64,000 nt of DNA from Bacteroidota bacterium. GTDB lineage: Bacteria; Bacteroidota; Bacteroidia; UKL13-3. Position 1 is the stretch's first letter. Each line of letters opens with the position of its first letter. Where the stretch lies: assembly GCA_027487835.1 (NCBI GenBank), contig JAIYCU010000037.1, forward strand, positions 62,001-126,000, in the 5' to 3' direction. Positions 8,557 to 16,389 of the stretch are shown in pieces. The position numbers and the translations under genes were made by a program. Under the pieces are notes generated by a model, which was not told the origin of the DNA, made no database searches, and saw nothing but the letters and a program-made list of their open reading frames with translations.

Positions 8557-9647
8557 CTATACTTTTCGCCGAGTTTAATCTTTACATCGGTTGCAATTTC
8601 CTTCACTTCTTGTTCCTTGCTTTTATCACAAATTAGAAGTGCATCTGGGGTATCCACAATGATGAGGTCTTTAACGCTATTAATGACAAAGATTTTATGG
8701 TGAGGTTTTGCGGTAGTATGCACCATACAATTTTGTGAATTGTAAAGCATAATATTCTTGCCTTTTTTAACATTGCCATTTTCATCCTTTTCAGATATTT
8801 CGTAAAGGGAGGTCCAGGTCCCTAAATCGCTCCATCCAAATTCACTTGGAATTACATATACATTTTCTGCTTTTTCCATGATGCCATAGTCAATCGAAAT
8901 GCTACGCGTTTGCTCGTAGATTTTACGAATGGTTTCAGCCTCATTGGGTGTAAAGTAATCAGCAATTGCTTCGTCAAAAAGTGAGAATTGTTCTGGCAAA
9001 TGCTCTTTAAAAGCATTTTTAATAGCCTCAACACTCCACACAAAGATGCCCGCATTCCAAAGGAACTCGCCACTATCTACAAAGGTTTTGGCCAATTCAA
9101 GGCTAGGCTTCTCGGTAAAAGTTTTTACCAAATGCACTTCTGGCTTAACCTCTTCCTCTACAAATTGAATATACCCGTAGCCAGTATCCGGTCTGCTTGG
9201 CTTTATGCCTAAAGTAATAAGCGCATTTTGTTGCTTGGCAAAGGTCATGGCCAATTCCACTTTATTTAAAAAAGCGGTTTCATCCAAAATAAGGTGATCG
9301 CTCGGTGCAATAATGCACAAGGCATCTTCATTAATTTTACTAATTTTTCCGCAAGCATAGGCCACACAAGCAGCTGTGTTTTTTCCAACTGGTTCAGCCA
9401 AAATTTGTTGAATGCCAATTTGAGGGATTTGCTCTTGCACCAATTTAACATAAGCAGCATTGGTAACGATGTAGATATTTTCTGCTTGAAATTTCTTTAA
9501 AAAGCGCTCATAAGTTTGTTGAATAAGCGATTTCCCCACCCCAAGAATATCAATAAATTGTTTAGGGTGATTAATCCTACTACTTGGCCAAAATCTACTT
9601 CCAACACCACCTGCCATTATGATAGCGTAATTATTTTTATTCTCCAT
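8553..9647 (-). CDS. manC: Mannose-1-phosphate guanylyltransferase
   Basis: 364 residues; makes GDP-mannose from mannose-1-phosphate and GTP in the cytoplasm. The N-terminal nucleotidyltransferase signature AGGVGSRFWPSSR is followed by the PKQF motif; VGKNTAACVAYA, IAPSDHLI and the FTEKP motif (KTFTEKPSLELA) are all present. The length matches the short form without a fused phosphomannose isomerase domain. It is divergent from recQ with a 125-base shared upstream region and convergent (4-base overlap) with the ABM-like gene. GDP-mannose would feed surface polysaccharide or glycoprotein glycans; the link to the nearby beta-mannosidase is only thematic. Confidence 0.93.
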   Translation of the reverse strand: MENKNNYAIIMAGGVGSRFWPSSRINHPKQFIDILGVGKSLIQQTYERFLKKFQAENIYIVTNAAYVKLVQEQIPQIGIQQILAEPVGKNTAACVAYACGKISKINEDALCIIAPSDHLILDETAFLNKVELAMTFAKQQNALITLGIKPSRPDTGYGYIQFVEEEVKPEVHLVKTFTEKPSLELAKTFVDSGEFLWNAGIFVWSVEAIKNAFKEHLPEQFSLFDEAIADYFTPNEAETIRKIYEQTRSISIDYGIMEKAENVYVIPSEFGWSDLGTWTSLYEISEKDENGNVKKGKNIMLYNSQNCMVHTTAKPHHKIFVINSVKDLIIVDTPDALLICDKSKEQEVKEIATDVKIKLGEKYS

Positions 9648-9772
9648 ATTATACTTTTTTGGCTTTAAGCCATTTTTAACCTAGCCGCAAATAAATAAAG
9701 ATTTTGTTACATTCTGTTTCAAATAACCATTATTTTACCTTAATTTAGTGCACTAGTTTCAATATTATAGAA

Positions 9773-11992
9773 ATGGCGGGAGAGAAGCGCACAAAATCTA
9801 TGGCCAAGGATACGGCTATAGACCTTAAAGAGGCACTAAGAAATTATTTTGGATTTGATAGTTTTAAAGGTGAACAAGAAGCAATTATACATAATTTGCT
9901 GGATGGAAATGACACATTTGTGATCATGCCAACAGGCGGAGGTAAGTCGGTTTGCTACCAATTGCCAGCCCTAATAATGCCCGGTACAGCCATTATTATT
10001 TCTCCGTTAATTGCCTTAATGAAGAACCAAGTGGATGCTATTCGCTCACTTTCACATGAAAGTGTTGCCCATTTTTTAAACTCTTCCTTAAATAAAGGAG
10101 AAATCACTGCCGTAAAAAAAGACATTAATTTGGGTCGAACCAAAATGCTTTACATTGCTCCAGAAACCCTTAAAAAAGACGAAACCATTGAATTTCTTAA
10201 ACAGATAGACATTTCTTTTGTGGCGGTAGACGAGGCTCATTGTATTTCTGAATGGGGCCATGATTTTAGACCAGAATACCGTCGCATTAAGCAAATGGTG
10301 AAGGAAATTAAGGATGTACCCATGATTGCCCTTACGGCCACCGCTACACCTAAAGTGCAAAGTGACATCATCAAAAACCTTCAAATGACGGAGGCTACTT
10401 TGTATAAATCCTCTTTCAACCGTTCTAACCTTTACTATGAAGTACGGTCTAAAGGGAAAAAAGGGGAGGCCATTAAAGAAATTGTATCCTTTATCAAAGC
10501 ACGCCCCAACAAAACAGGTATTATCTATTGTTTAAGCCGCAAAAGGGTAGACGAAATTTCAGGAATATTGCAAGCCAATGGCATTAAAGCATTGCCATAC
10601 CACGCCGGCTTAGATGCTAAAGTGCGTGCCGACCATCAAGATAAATTTTTGATGGAAGATGCCGATGTAATTGTAGCCACTATTGCCTTTGGAATGGGCA
10701 TTGATAAGCCAGATGTTCGCTTTGTAATTCATTATGATATTCCTAAAAGTATTGAAGGATATTACCAAGAAACAGGTAGAGGAGGTAGAGATGGCTTAGA
10801 AGGAGAATGTGTACTCTTTTATAACCCTGCAGATATTGAGAAACTAGAGAAGTTCTTAAAAGATAAGCCAGTGGCCGAAAGAGAAATTGGCGAATTACTC
10901 ATTTTTGAAACAGAAGCGTTTGCCGAGTCCTCTTCGTGTCGCAGAAAATTCCTCTTGCATTATTTTGGGGAAGAGTTCGACGATAAAAATTGTAATAAGA
11001 TGTGCGACAATTGTCGCCATCCAAAAGAAAAGGTAAACGCCCAAGAGGCCGCCATTTCTGCCCTTAAATTGGTAAAAGAAATTAAAGGGAAATACAACCT
11101 CAAACATTGTGTAGATGTATTGGTAGGAAATAAAACACATGAGGTTACCCTTAGCAGGCACCAAGAATTAGATTTGTTTGGCATTGGTAAAGACCAAGAT
11201 GAGAATTATTGGAAATCGGTGATAAGGCAATTGCTTTTAAGGGCAATGCTAACCAAGAACATCGAAAATTATGGCTTACTTTCAATTAATGAAGCCGGAG
11301 AAAGCTTCCTTAAAAAGCCTACTAGCTTTGAAATGGCTGTTGACCGAAAATTTGAGAAGCATACCGATGCAGACGAAGATGATAGCCAAGTTGAAGCCGT
11401 TTACGATGAAGTGCTATTAGGCATTTTAAAAGATGTTTGTAAGCGCGTAGCCAAGGCCAAAAACTTGCCACCTTATATTGTCTTTCAAGAACCTTCCCTT
11501 CAAGAAATGGCGTTTAAGTACCCCATTACCATGGAGGAACTTTCTAAAATTACAGGGGTAAGTACTGGGAAAGCAGCCAAATTTGGAAAAGAATTTATTG
11601 AGGTAATCAAGAAATATGTCGAAGAAAATGGCATTGAACGCACAGAAGATGTTACCATTAAATCAGTGGTTAATAAATCTGCCCGCAAAATTGCCATCAT
11701 TACCAATATCGATAAGCGCGTTTCTTTAGAAGACATCGCCCGTGGGCAAGGAATTAAGAAAGATGAACTGCTTACTGAGATTGAAAATATCGTTAACAGT
11801 GGCACTAAGTTAAATTTAAGCAAATATGTTTTTGAGGTAAGCGACGAAGAAATTATTGAAGAAGTGATGGATTTCTTCCGCAAAACCAATGATAATGTAA
11901 TGGAAGCTTCCCTCAAAGAATATGGAGAAGAATTTAGCAAAGATGATTTGCATTTGATGCATATTCATTTCATTAGCGAAATGGCAAATTAA
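9773..11992 (+). CDS. recQ: ATP-dependent DNA helicase RecQ
   Basis: 739 residues; 3'-5' DNA helicase for recombination and fork repair. Helicase motifs are seen in order: Walker A MPTGGGKSVCYQLPAL, motif Ia ISPLIALMKNQV, DEAH box VDEAHCISEWGHDFRPEYRR, motif III ALTATATPKV, and motif VI YYQETGRGGRDG. The RQC zinc site follows, with cysteines in SSCRRKFLLHYFG and NCNKMCDNC, then a winged helix. A C-terminal HRDC-like region and a further helical tail make it longer than the E. coli enzyme (about 610). The ATG at 9773 is used; a second in-frame Met nine codons later is possible. kup copy 2 follows in the same direction but has its own promoter-like element. Confidence 0.96.
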   Translation: MAGEKRTKSMAKDTAIDLKEALRNYFGFDSFKGEQEAIIHNLLDGNDTFVIMPTGGGKSVCYQLPALIMPGTAIIISPLIALMKNQVDAIRSLSHESVAHFLNSSLNKGEITAVKKDINLGRTKMLYIAPETLKKDETIEFLKQIDISFVAVDEAHCISEWGHDFRPEYRRIKQMVKEIKDVPMIALTATATPKVQSDIIKNLQMTEATLYKSSFNRSNLYYEVRSKGKKGEAIKEIVSFIKARPNKTGIIYCLSRKRVDEISGILQANGIKALPYHAGLDAKVRADHQDKFLMEDADVIVATIAFGMGIDKPDVRFVIHYDIPKSIEGYYQETGRGGRDGLEGECVLFYNPADIEKLEKFLKDKPVAEREIGELLIFETEAFAESSSCRRKFLLHYFGEEFDDKNCNKMCDNCRHPKEKVNAQEAAISALKLVKEIKGKYNLKHCVDVLVGNKTHEVTLSRHQELDLFGIGKDQDENYWKSVIRQLLLRAMLTKNIENYGLLSINEAGESFLKKPTSFEMAVDRKFEKHTDADEDDSQVEAVYDEVLLGILKDVCKRVAKAKNLPPYIVFQEPSLQEMAFKYPITMEELSKITGVSTGKAAKFGKEFIEVIKKYVEENGIERTEDVTIKSVVNKSARKIAIITNIDKRVSLEDIARGQGIKKDELLTEIENIVNSGTKLNLSKYVFEVSDEEIIEEVMDFFRKTNDNVMEASLKEYGEEFSKDDLHLMHIHFISEMAN

Positions 11993-11997
11993 TTTTC

Positions 11998-12026
11998 TTG
12001 CAATTCCACTCACTTTGATACATTTG
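11998..12026 (+). promoter_or_regulatory. Bacteroidota-type promoter for kup copy 2
   Basis: TTG at 11998-12000 is followed after 18 bases by TACATTTG at 12019-12026, an exact match to the -7 TAnnTTTG consensus. Transcription would start around 12032, leaving a leader of about 10 bases before the GTG start at 12043. Confidence 0.5.
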
Positions 12027-12042
12027 TACAAATATTTTTAAC

Positions 12043-14040
12043 GTGAGCGGTCATCATTCAAAAGGTCAAGCCATCTCAATGGCAGGCCTCTTAGTTGCCT
12101 TAGGAATTATCTATGGAGATATTGGTACATCTCCCTTGTATGTTTTTAAAGCAATTATTGCAGGAAAAGAAATCTCAGAATTACTTATACTGGGCGGTTT
12201 ATCCTGCATATTCTGGACAATTACCCTGCAAACAACTATAAAGTATGTTAGCATTGCTCTGAATGCTGATAACAATGGCGAGGGTGGAATATTTGCCCTC
12301 TTTGCCTTGGTTCGAAAAAGAAAACCTTACCTTATTGTACCTGCTATTATTGGCGGATGCGCATTGTTGGCAGATGGAATGATTACGCCTCCCATTTCCG
12401 TTTCCTCGGCCATTGAAGGCTTAAATATACGCTATCCTGGTTTGCCCACCCTGCCAATTGTATTGGGGATTATTACGCTAATCTTTTTGGTACAGCGCAT
12501 GGGCACCAGCATTGTAGGAAAGATGTTTGGCCCAGTTATGTTGCTTTGGTTTGGGATGTTAGCCATTACAGGTTTTTCTAGCTTGATCCAAAATCCGTGG
12601 ATACTGAAAGCCTTAAATCCTGTTTGGGCCATTGAATTACTCACCTTGTATCCAAAAGGCTTTTGGCTCTTGGGGGCAGTTTTTTTATGCACTACAGGTG
12701 CAGAAGCTTTGTACTCAGATATGGGTCATTGTGGTAAAAACAATATACGAGCTACCTGGATTTTTGTAAAAGCCGCCCTTTTGTTGAATTATTTCGGACA
12801 AGGCGCTTGGTTATTGAGTCATGTAGGCAAAAGCCTTGAGGATGTGAATCCATTTTATGCCATTTTACCTGAATGGTTCGTATTACCTGGAATTATCATA
12901 GCCACCTTAGCTACTATTATTGCCAGCCAGGCCATGATTAGCGGTTCATTTACCCTTATTGCAGAAGCCCTGCGTTTAAATGTTTGGCCTAAAGTAACTA
13001 TAAAGTATCCTTCAAATTTTAAAGGTCAGATTTATGTGCCAAGTTTAAATTGGATACTCTGGTTGGGATGTATGATTATCGTTATTTATTTTAAAGAATC
13101 TTCTGCCATGGAAGCGGCATATGGGCTATCAATTGTAATTGCCATGTGCATGACCACAGTTTTACTGGTAAATTTATTGAATAGAAGAAGAACCCCAAAG
13201 TATTTAATTGCACTTTTATTAATTGTCTATATTCCAGTAGAAGGCTCCTTTTTAATTGCTAACATTGAGAAAATACCTGCCGGCGGCTGGGTTACCTTAT
13301 TAGTGAGTTCGGTTTTTATTTTTATCATGTGGGTTTGGTACCGCGGTCGTAAAATCAAAAACAGGTTAACAGAGTTTTCTAACCTAAAAGAATACCTTCC
13401 TATTTTGCAACAATTGAGCAATGATGAGTCGATTTCTAAATATTCTACCCATTTGGTGTATTTAACCAGTGCCGACCATCTATACGAAATTGAATCTAAG
13501 ATTATGTACTCCATTCTGCAAAAGCGACCAAAAAGAGCAGACGTATATTGGTTTGTGCATATTCATGTAGATGACCAACCCTTTACCATGGAGTATAAGG
13601 TAGACCATATTACTCCAAATGATGTGATTAGAGTTGAATTTAGACTTGGGTTCAGGATAGAACAAAAAATTAATTTCTATTTTAGAAAAGTAGTAGAAGA
13701 GCTGGTTAGAAACAAAGAGATTGATGTAACCTCACGGTATGCCTCTCTGCGCGATCAAAAGATAACAGGGGATTTTCGTTTTGTAGTCTTAAAACGTCAC
13801 CTATCCAACGACAACGATTTTGAAGGCATCGAGCGCTTTATTATGCAATCCTATTTTAACCTGGATCATTTGAGTTTAAGTGAAGAAAAAGCCTTTGGCT
13901 TGGATACCTCATCCGTAACCATAGAAAAAGTACCTTTGATAGTATCACCCATGCGCGATTTTAAATTGAAACGCGTGTATACCGATTCTTTTGTGTATTC
14001 GCATAAGCAAGAACCAGAAGAAACTTCTTTAACCAGCTAG
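12043..14040 (+). CDS. kup: Kup-family potassium uptake transporter (copy 2)
   Basis: 665 residues from a GTG start; the next in-frame ATG is 12 codons on, just before the first hydrophobic segment. Same architecture as copy 1: about 12 membrane segments, IIYGDIGTSPLYVFKA near the N terminus, LNADNNGEGGIFALFALVRKR, TTGAEALYSDMGHCG, and a C-terminal cytoplasmic domain with VYWFVHIHVDDQPF. The C terminus is about 20 residues longer than copy 1 and rich in charged residues. The two copies are about 8.5 kb apart with unrelated genes between them, so they are not a simple recent tandem duplication. Different K+ affinity or regulation is possible but not visible. Confidence 0.94.
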   Translation: MSGHHSKGQAISMAGLLVALGIIYGDIGTSPLYVFKAIIAGKEISELLILGGLSCIFWTITLQTTIKYVSIALNADNNGEGGIFALFALVRKRKPYLIVPAIIGGCALLADGMITPPISVSSAIEGLNIRYPGLPTLPIVLGIITLIFLVQRMGTSIVGKMFGPVMLLWFGMLAITGFSSLIQNPWILKALNPVWAIELLTLYPKGFWLLGAVFLCTTGAEALYSDMGHCGKNNIRATWIFVKAALLLNYFGQGAWLLSHVGKSLEDVNPFYAILPEWFVLPGIIIATLATIIASQAMISGSFTLIAEALRLNVWPKVTIKYPSNFKGQIYVPSLNWILWLGCMIIVIYFKESSAMEAAYGLSIVIAMCMTTVLLVNLLNRRRTPKYLIALLLIVYIPVEGSFLIANIEKIPAGGWVTLLVSSVFIFIMWVWYRGRKIKNRLTEFSNLKEYLPILQQLSNDESISKYSTHLVYLTSADHLYEIESKIMYSILQKRPKRADVYWFVHIHVDDQPFTMEYKVDHITPNDVIRVEFRLGFRIEQKINFYFRKVVEELVRNKEIDVTSRYASLRDQKITGDFRFVVLKRHLSNDNDFEGIERFIMQSYFNLDHLSLSEEKAFGLDTSSVTIEKVPLIVSPMRDFKLKRVYTDSFVYSHKQEPEETSLTS

Positions 14041-14093
14041 TGCTGAAAATAGGGTATAGAATTTTTATTTTTTTCGTAGAATTTGTTTGTGTT

Positions 14094-14103
14094 GGTTTGA
14101 ACC
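14094..14103. repeat. Intergenic copy of the dispersed decamer GGTTTGAACC
   Basis: Exact copies (either orientation) counted by eye: 373-382, 5214-5223, 5853-5862, 7510-7519, 14094-14103, 15630-15639, 29654-29663, 32896-32905, 39582-39591, 46096-46105, 49815-49824, 54460-54469, 56312-56321, 57024-57033. The plus strand reads GGTTTGAACC in seven and GGTTCAAACC in seven. A self-palindromic form GGTTCGAACC is at 8289-8298. One-mismatch forms are at 2061, 6352, 16072, 30624, 40777, 48126, 52203 and 57883. This copy is the only exact one outside a gene. Confidence 0.85.
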
Positions 14104-14216
14104 CAAACGCAAAAATTGGCATGTTTACGGTTTAAACTGTAATTATTAAGTATGCAATGTGTTTGCAGATTTCTTGTTTGTCTATTAGAGGTTTACGTTA
14201 AATTATAGATTCAAGT

Positions 14217-14513
14217 TTACACTTTTGGCCTTTTATTTGGGTTACGACTGTTATGAAAACAAGAAAGTATCCGAACCGTATTTGTATCTTCATTGATGAT
14301 GAAATACAGACAATAAGGAAACTGCCTAATCTTTAAAGCACAAACATTTTTATAACGAACTCTGAAAAATGGATTAGTTTCCAAAGTCGAGTAAGCCTCT
14401 TTAAGAACGGAAATAAAGTTTATGGGTGCATCCACGCTGTACATGGCATAGAAATCAATGGCATTTTCAATTTCCTTTTGAGCTCGTGATGAAACGATGA
14501 TTTTATAAGCCAT
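14217..14513 (-). CDS. RelE/ParE-family toxin
   Basis: 98 residues when started at the ATG at 14513, whose N terminus (MAYKIIVSSRAQKEIENAIDFY) is the classic RelE/ParE opening; the longer reading frame upstream overlaps the antitoxin and lacks family sequence. It ends with RVRYKNVCALKIRQFPYCLYFIINED and VRILSCFHNSRNP, matching the ParE/plasmid-stabilisation beta sheet. Members are mRNA interferases (RelE) or gyrase poisons (ParE); which one applies cannot be told. The start overlaps the antitoxin stop by 11 bases, the normal antitoxin-first order. Confidence 0.85.
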   Translation of the reverse strand: MAYKIIVSSRAQKEIENAIDFYAMYSVDAPINFISVLKEAYSTLETNPFFRVRYKNVCALKIRQFPYCLYFIINEDTNTVRILSCFHNSRNPNKRPKV

Positions 14514-14739
14514 ACTTTTTATTGAGTTGGTCGATTGACTCTTCGGCAGATAAATACGTGTTTTCATCTTCCTGTAAACGCTCATCCAATACAGCTTTCA
14601 TGTTTGCCGTAAGTTCCAAATCGCTGTCGTCTTCTTCCACAATAATTGTAATGGGTCTAGATTTAAAGGTAGCTTTAATAGCTTCTAAAATTTCTGTGCT
14701 TACATCTTGTGCTGATGATAAATGATATGTTGTGTACAT
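14503..14739 (-). CDS. Antitoxin partner of the RelE/ParE-type toxin
   Basis: 78 residues, acidic, upstream of and overlapping the toxin. The N-terminal half (MYTTYHLSSAQDVSTEILEA, then a strand RPITIIVEEDD) is a short domain that could bind DNA or dimerise; the C-terminal half is helical (LDERLQEDENTYLSAEESIDQLNKKYG), as expected of a toxin-wrapping segment. It resembles small addiction-module antitoxins common in Bacteroidota but I cannot place it in a named family with confidence. It would neutralise the toxin and probably autorepress the pair. Confidence 0.75.
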   Translation of the reverse strand: MYTTYHLSSAQDVSTEILEAIKATFKSRPITIIVEEDDSDLELTANMKAVLDERLQEDENTYLSAEESIDQLNKKYGL

Positions 14740-15354
14740 AATATCTTATTTTGAAATTTGAATATTTATTTCAAAGAATGTTTGAAATTTATTTTTTAGT
14801 GAACATTCTATCAATGATACGATAGACTGCATTTTTATTATCTTTTTGCATTAAGCCCTTTTGCTCCCCAATATTCTTTATGTTTTTACCTAGGTCCATA
14901 TACATAAATCATTTGTGCTTACTATACAAAAGTAGTCAAAAAGGAAAATGTATGCAATAAAAGGACAGAAAGGGAAAATTATACCTTCAAATTTGATAAT
15001 TTAAATTCCTTCTTGCACTCATTGAAATCAAACTAAATAGCTTCACAATGGAAAATGTTAATGGACGGTTATGTCAGGCTTTTAGATAAAAAAAGTAAGA
15101 TAGAATTTTCATTTTTTTGCATTGAATTTATTTGAGCCATTACGAGGTTTAAATAGAAATGTAGCATTTTTTTGATTTGAAACGCGCTTAATATGTTTAA
15201 ATGGTGAGGCGTATTTGCCTTATAAAAGCGCAATTCAAATATTGGTTTTTGTGCCCATGCTAAAAGGCAGAAAGGTTGGCAAAAAGCGATAATATTTGTA
15301 ATGAATCGCAATTTAATGTATCTAATTAATTAGTCATTTTAAACCAAACCATTT
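14740..15354. other. Gene-poor, AT-rich spacer
   Basis: About 615 bases with no convincing intact gene. It holds the 38-codon HTH-like remnant (14789-14905) and a CAAAAGTA element at 14927-14934 that, read on the minus strand, is a TAnnTTTG -7 match facing the remnant and antitoxin, without a clear -33 partner. An 80-codon minus-strand ORF at 15069-15311 has no recognisable domain. The stretch looks like decayed DNA beside a toxin-antitoxin pair. Confidence 0.5.
14789..14905 (-). pseudogene. Possible remnant of an XRE/HTH regulator, 38 codons
   Basis: Minus-strand ORF upstream of the antitoxin. Its start (LGKNIKNIGEQKGLMQKD) looks like the first helix of an XRE helix-turn-helix protein, and its end (NKNAVYRIIDRMFTKK) looks like the C-terminal tail found in some Bacteroidota XRE proteins. 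The DNA-binding middle is missing, as if an internal deletion had joined the two ends. Resemblance is by eye only; it could be chance. Confidence 0.3.
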
Positions 15355-15834
15355 ATGCAAAACAAAGTTAATGCGTCTATTGATGCAGCTACCAAAGCAA
15401 AGCTTATGGCAGCTATTGAAAGTGTATCCACTGATTTACCTTTTTTAATTGAGCTAAGTGCCATTGACGGTAAACGTCTGATTCGCATGGAAGCAGGCAG
15501 GGTCGATTTTGTGCGAAAGGCACTCATGTTGGCAATGAGCAATCCAAAAATCCAACCCCAATTTTTTGAGATGGATGATTATGAGAAAGACGTTCAATTG
15601 ACACAGAGCTTAGATGAAATCATAGGAAAGGTTCAAACCTTGCTAAAGCGCTTAAACGATACACGTGACCAAGCAGGGCATGAAGCCTATATGGCCGCAT
15701 TAGAGGTGTATAGCACTGCTAAAAGAGGTGCTTCAAAAGGTGTAGAAGGAACTCAAATTGCTTGTGAAGAACTTAAGTCTATGTTCGAGGGACAAGGTAA
15801 ACCTGTTAAGTCAGAAGATACAACTGCTTCATAG
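15355..15834 (+). CDS. Conserved hypothetical protein
   Basis: 159 residues, mostly helical, no signal peptide or membrane segment. It opens with MQNKVNASIDAATKAKLMAA, contains LPFLIELSAIDGKRLIRM, and ends in an Ala/Gly/Lys-rich stretch (STAKRGASKGVEGTQIACEE) with a polar tail. I do not recognise a catalytic motif. Its length and regular amphipathic helices suggest a small cytoplasmic helical bundle. It carries one copy of the dispersed decamer (15630-15639). A strong hairpin terminator follows the stop, so it is a single-gene transcript. Confidence 0.7.
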   Translation: MQNKVNASIDAATKAKLMAAIESVSTDLPFLIELSAIDGKRLIRMEAGRVDFVRKALMLAMSNPKIQPQFFEMDDYEKDVQLTQSLDEIIGKVQTLLKRLNDTRDQAGHEAYMAALEVYSTAKRGASKGVEGTQIACEELKSMFEGQGKPVKSEDTTAS

Positions 15835-15864
15835 CGCTTACATAATAAGGTGAGTAAATTGGTT

Positions 15865-15901
15865 AAGCTACTTATGTCTTTGACATAAGTAGCTTTTCTT
15901 T
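15865..15901 (+). terminator. Intrinsic terminator after the hypothetical gene
   Basis: Perfect 14-base stem (15865-15878 with 15882-15895) around a 3-base TTT loop, followed by a T-rich run TTCTTT. It lies about 30 bases after the stop codon. Confidence 0.85.
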
Positions 15902-15991
15902 GAGCCTAAAGCTAGTTTACCTCAAACCATAACCAATTTTACATTACAGTAAACCGGGTTTAGTTTAAAACAGAATGCTTGCAGAACGGCG

Positions 15992-16054
15992 ACTAAACTA
16001 ATTATGTGCACCACTAAACTAGTTATGAATTCTACTAAACCTACTTTAATTGAG
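15992..16054. repeat. Three 21-base direct repeats upstream of the amylase gene
   Basis: ACTAAAC recurs at 15992, 16013 and 16034, exactly 21 bases apart (two helical turns); the first two units share ACTAAACTA plus TTATG and the third is degenerate. The heptamer TAGTTTA/TAAACTA occurs at 15913, 15961, 15994, 16015 and 16130, the last one in inverted orientation. This looks like an operator array for a regulator contacting one DNA face. The rest of the 555-base gap 15835-16389 holds a terminator, a candidate promoter and no gene. Confidence 0.55.
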
Positions 16055-16129
16055 CTAGTATACTAAGTTCGGGTTCAAACAGAATAAGTTTAGGAAATAG
16101 CCCAAATTAAAAAGGTCTTACGGATTAAA

Positions 16130-16162
16130 TAGTTTAGTAAAATTTTTTTAATGCTATCTTTA
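16130..16162 (+). promoter_or_regulatory. Candidate promoter of the amylase transcript
   Basis: TATCTTTA (16155-16162) is one base from the -7 consensus. Eighteen bases upstream is TTTA (16133-16136) at the -33 position, inside an inverted copy of the repeat element (TAGTTTAGT, 16130-16138). A regulator on that copy would touch RNA polymerase. The leader to the ATG at 16390 would be about 220 bases. Confidence 0.4.
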
Positions 16163-16389
16163 TCAGTGAATTTGGAGGAATTTAGCAAAGTAATATTGAT
16201 GGCATATTTAATATTTTAACTGCAATTTTTTGCGATGTGAATGTGAGTGAGGGTTTAAGAAGGTGTAATAATTCAGTCCTTTTAAGTGAAAAAAATGCTG
16301 AATTATTACAAATCAATCTCATAAAATTTTTGTTGGCTTGTATTGTTTTTATAAATTTGATACAATGCTCATATTATATTAATAGGCCA

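Noticed and set aside
15069..15311. 80-codon minus-strand ORF as a gene
   Set aside because: No domain, no upstream signal, AT-driven composition, and a neighbour spacer with other decayed DNA.
16237..16389. N-terminal extension of the amylase from the GTG at 16237
   Set aside because: It would place 51 residues ahead of a clean signal peptide starting at 16390.
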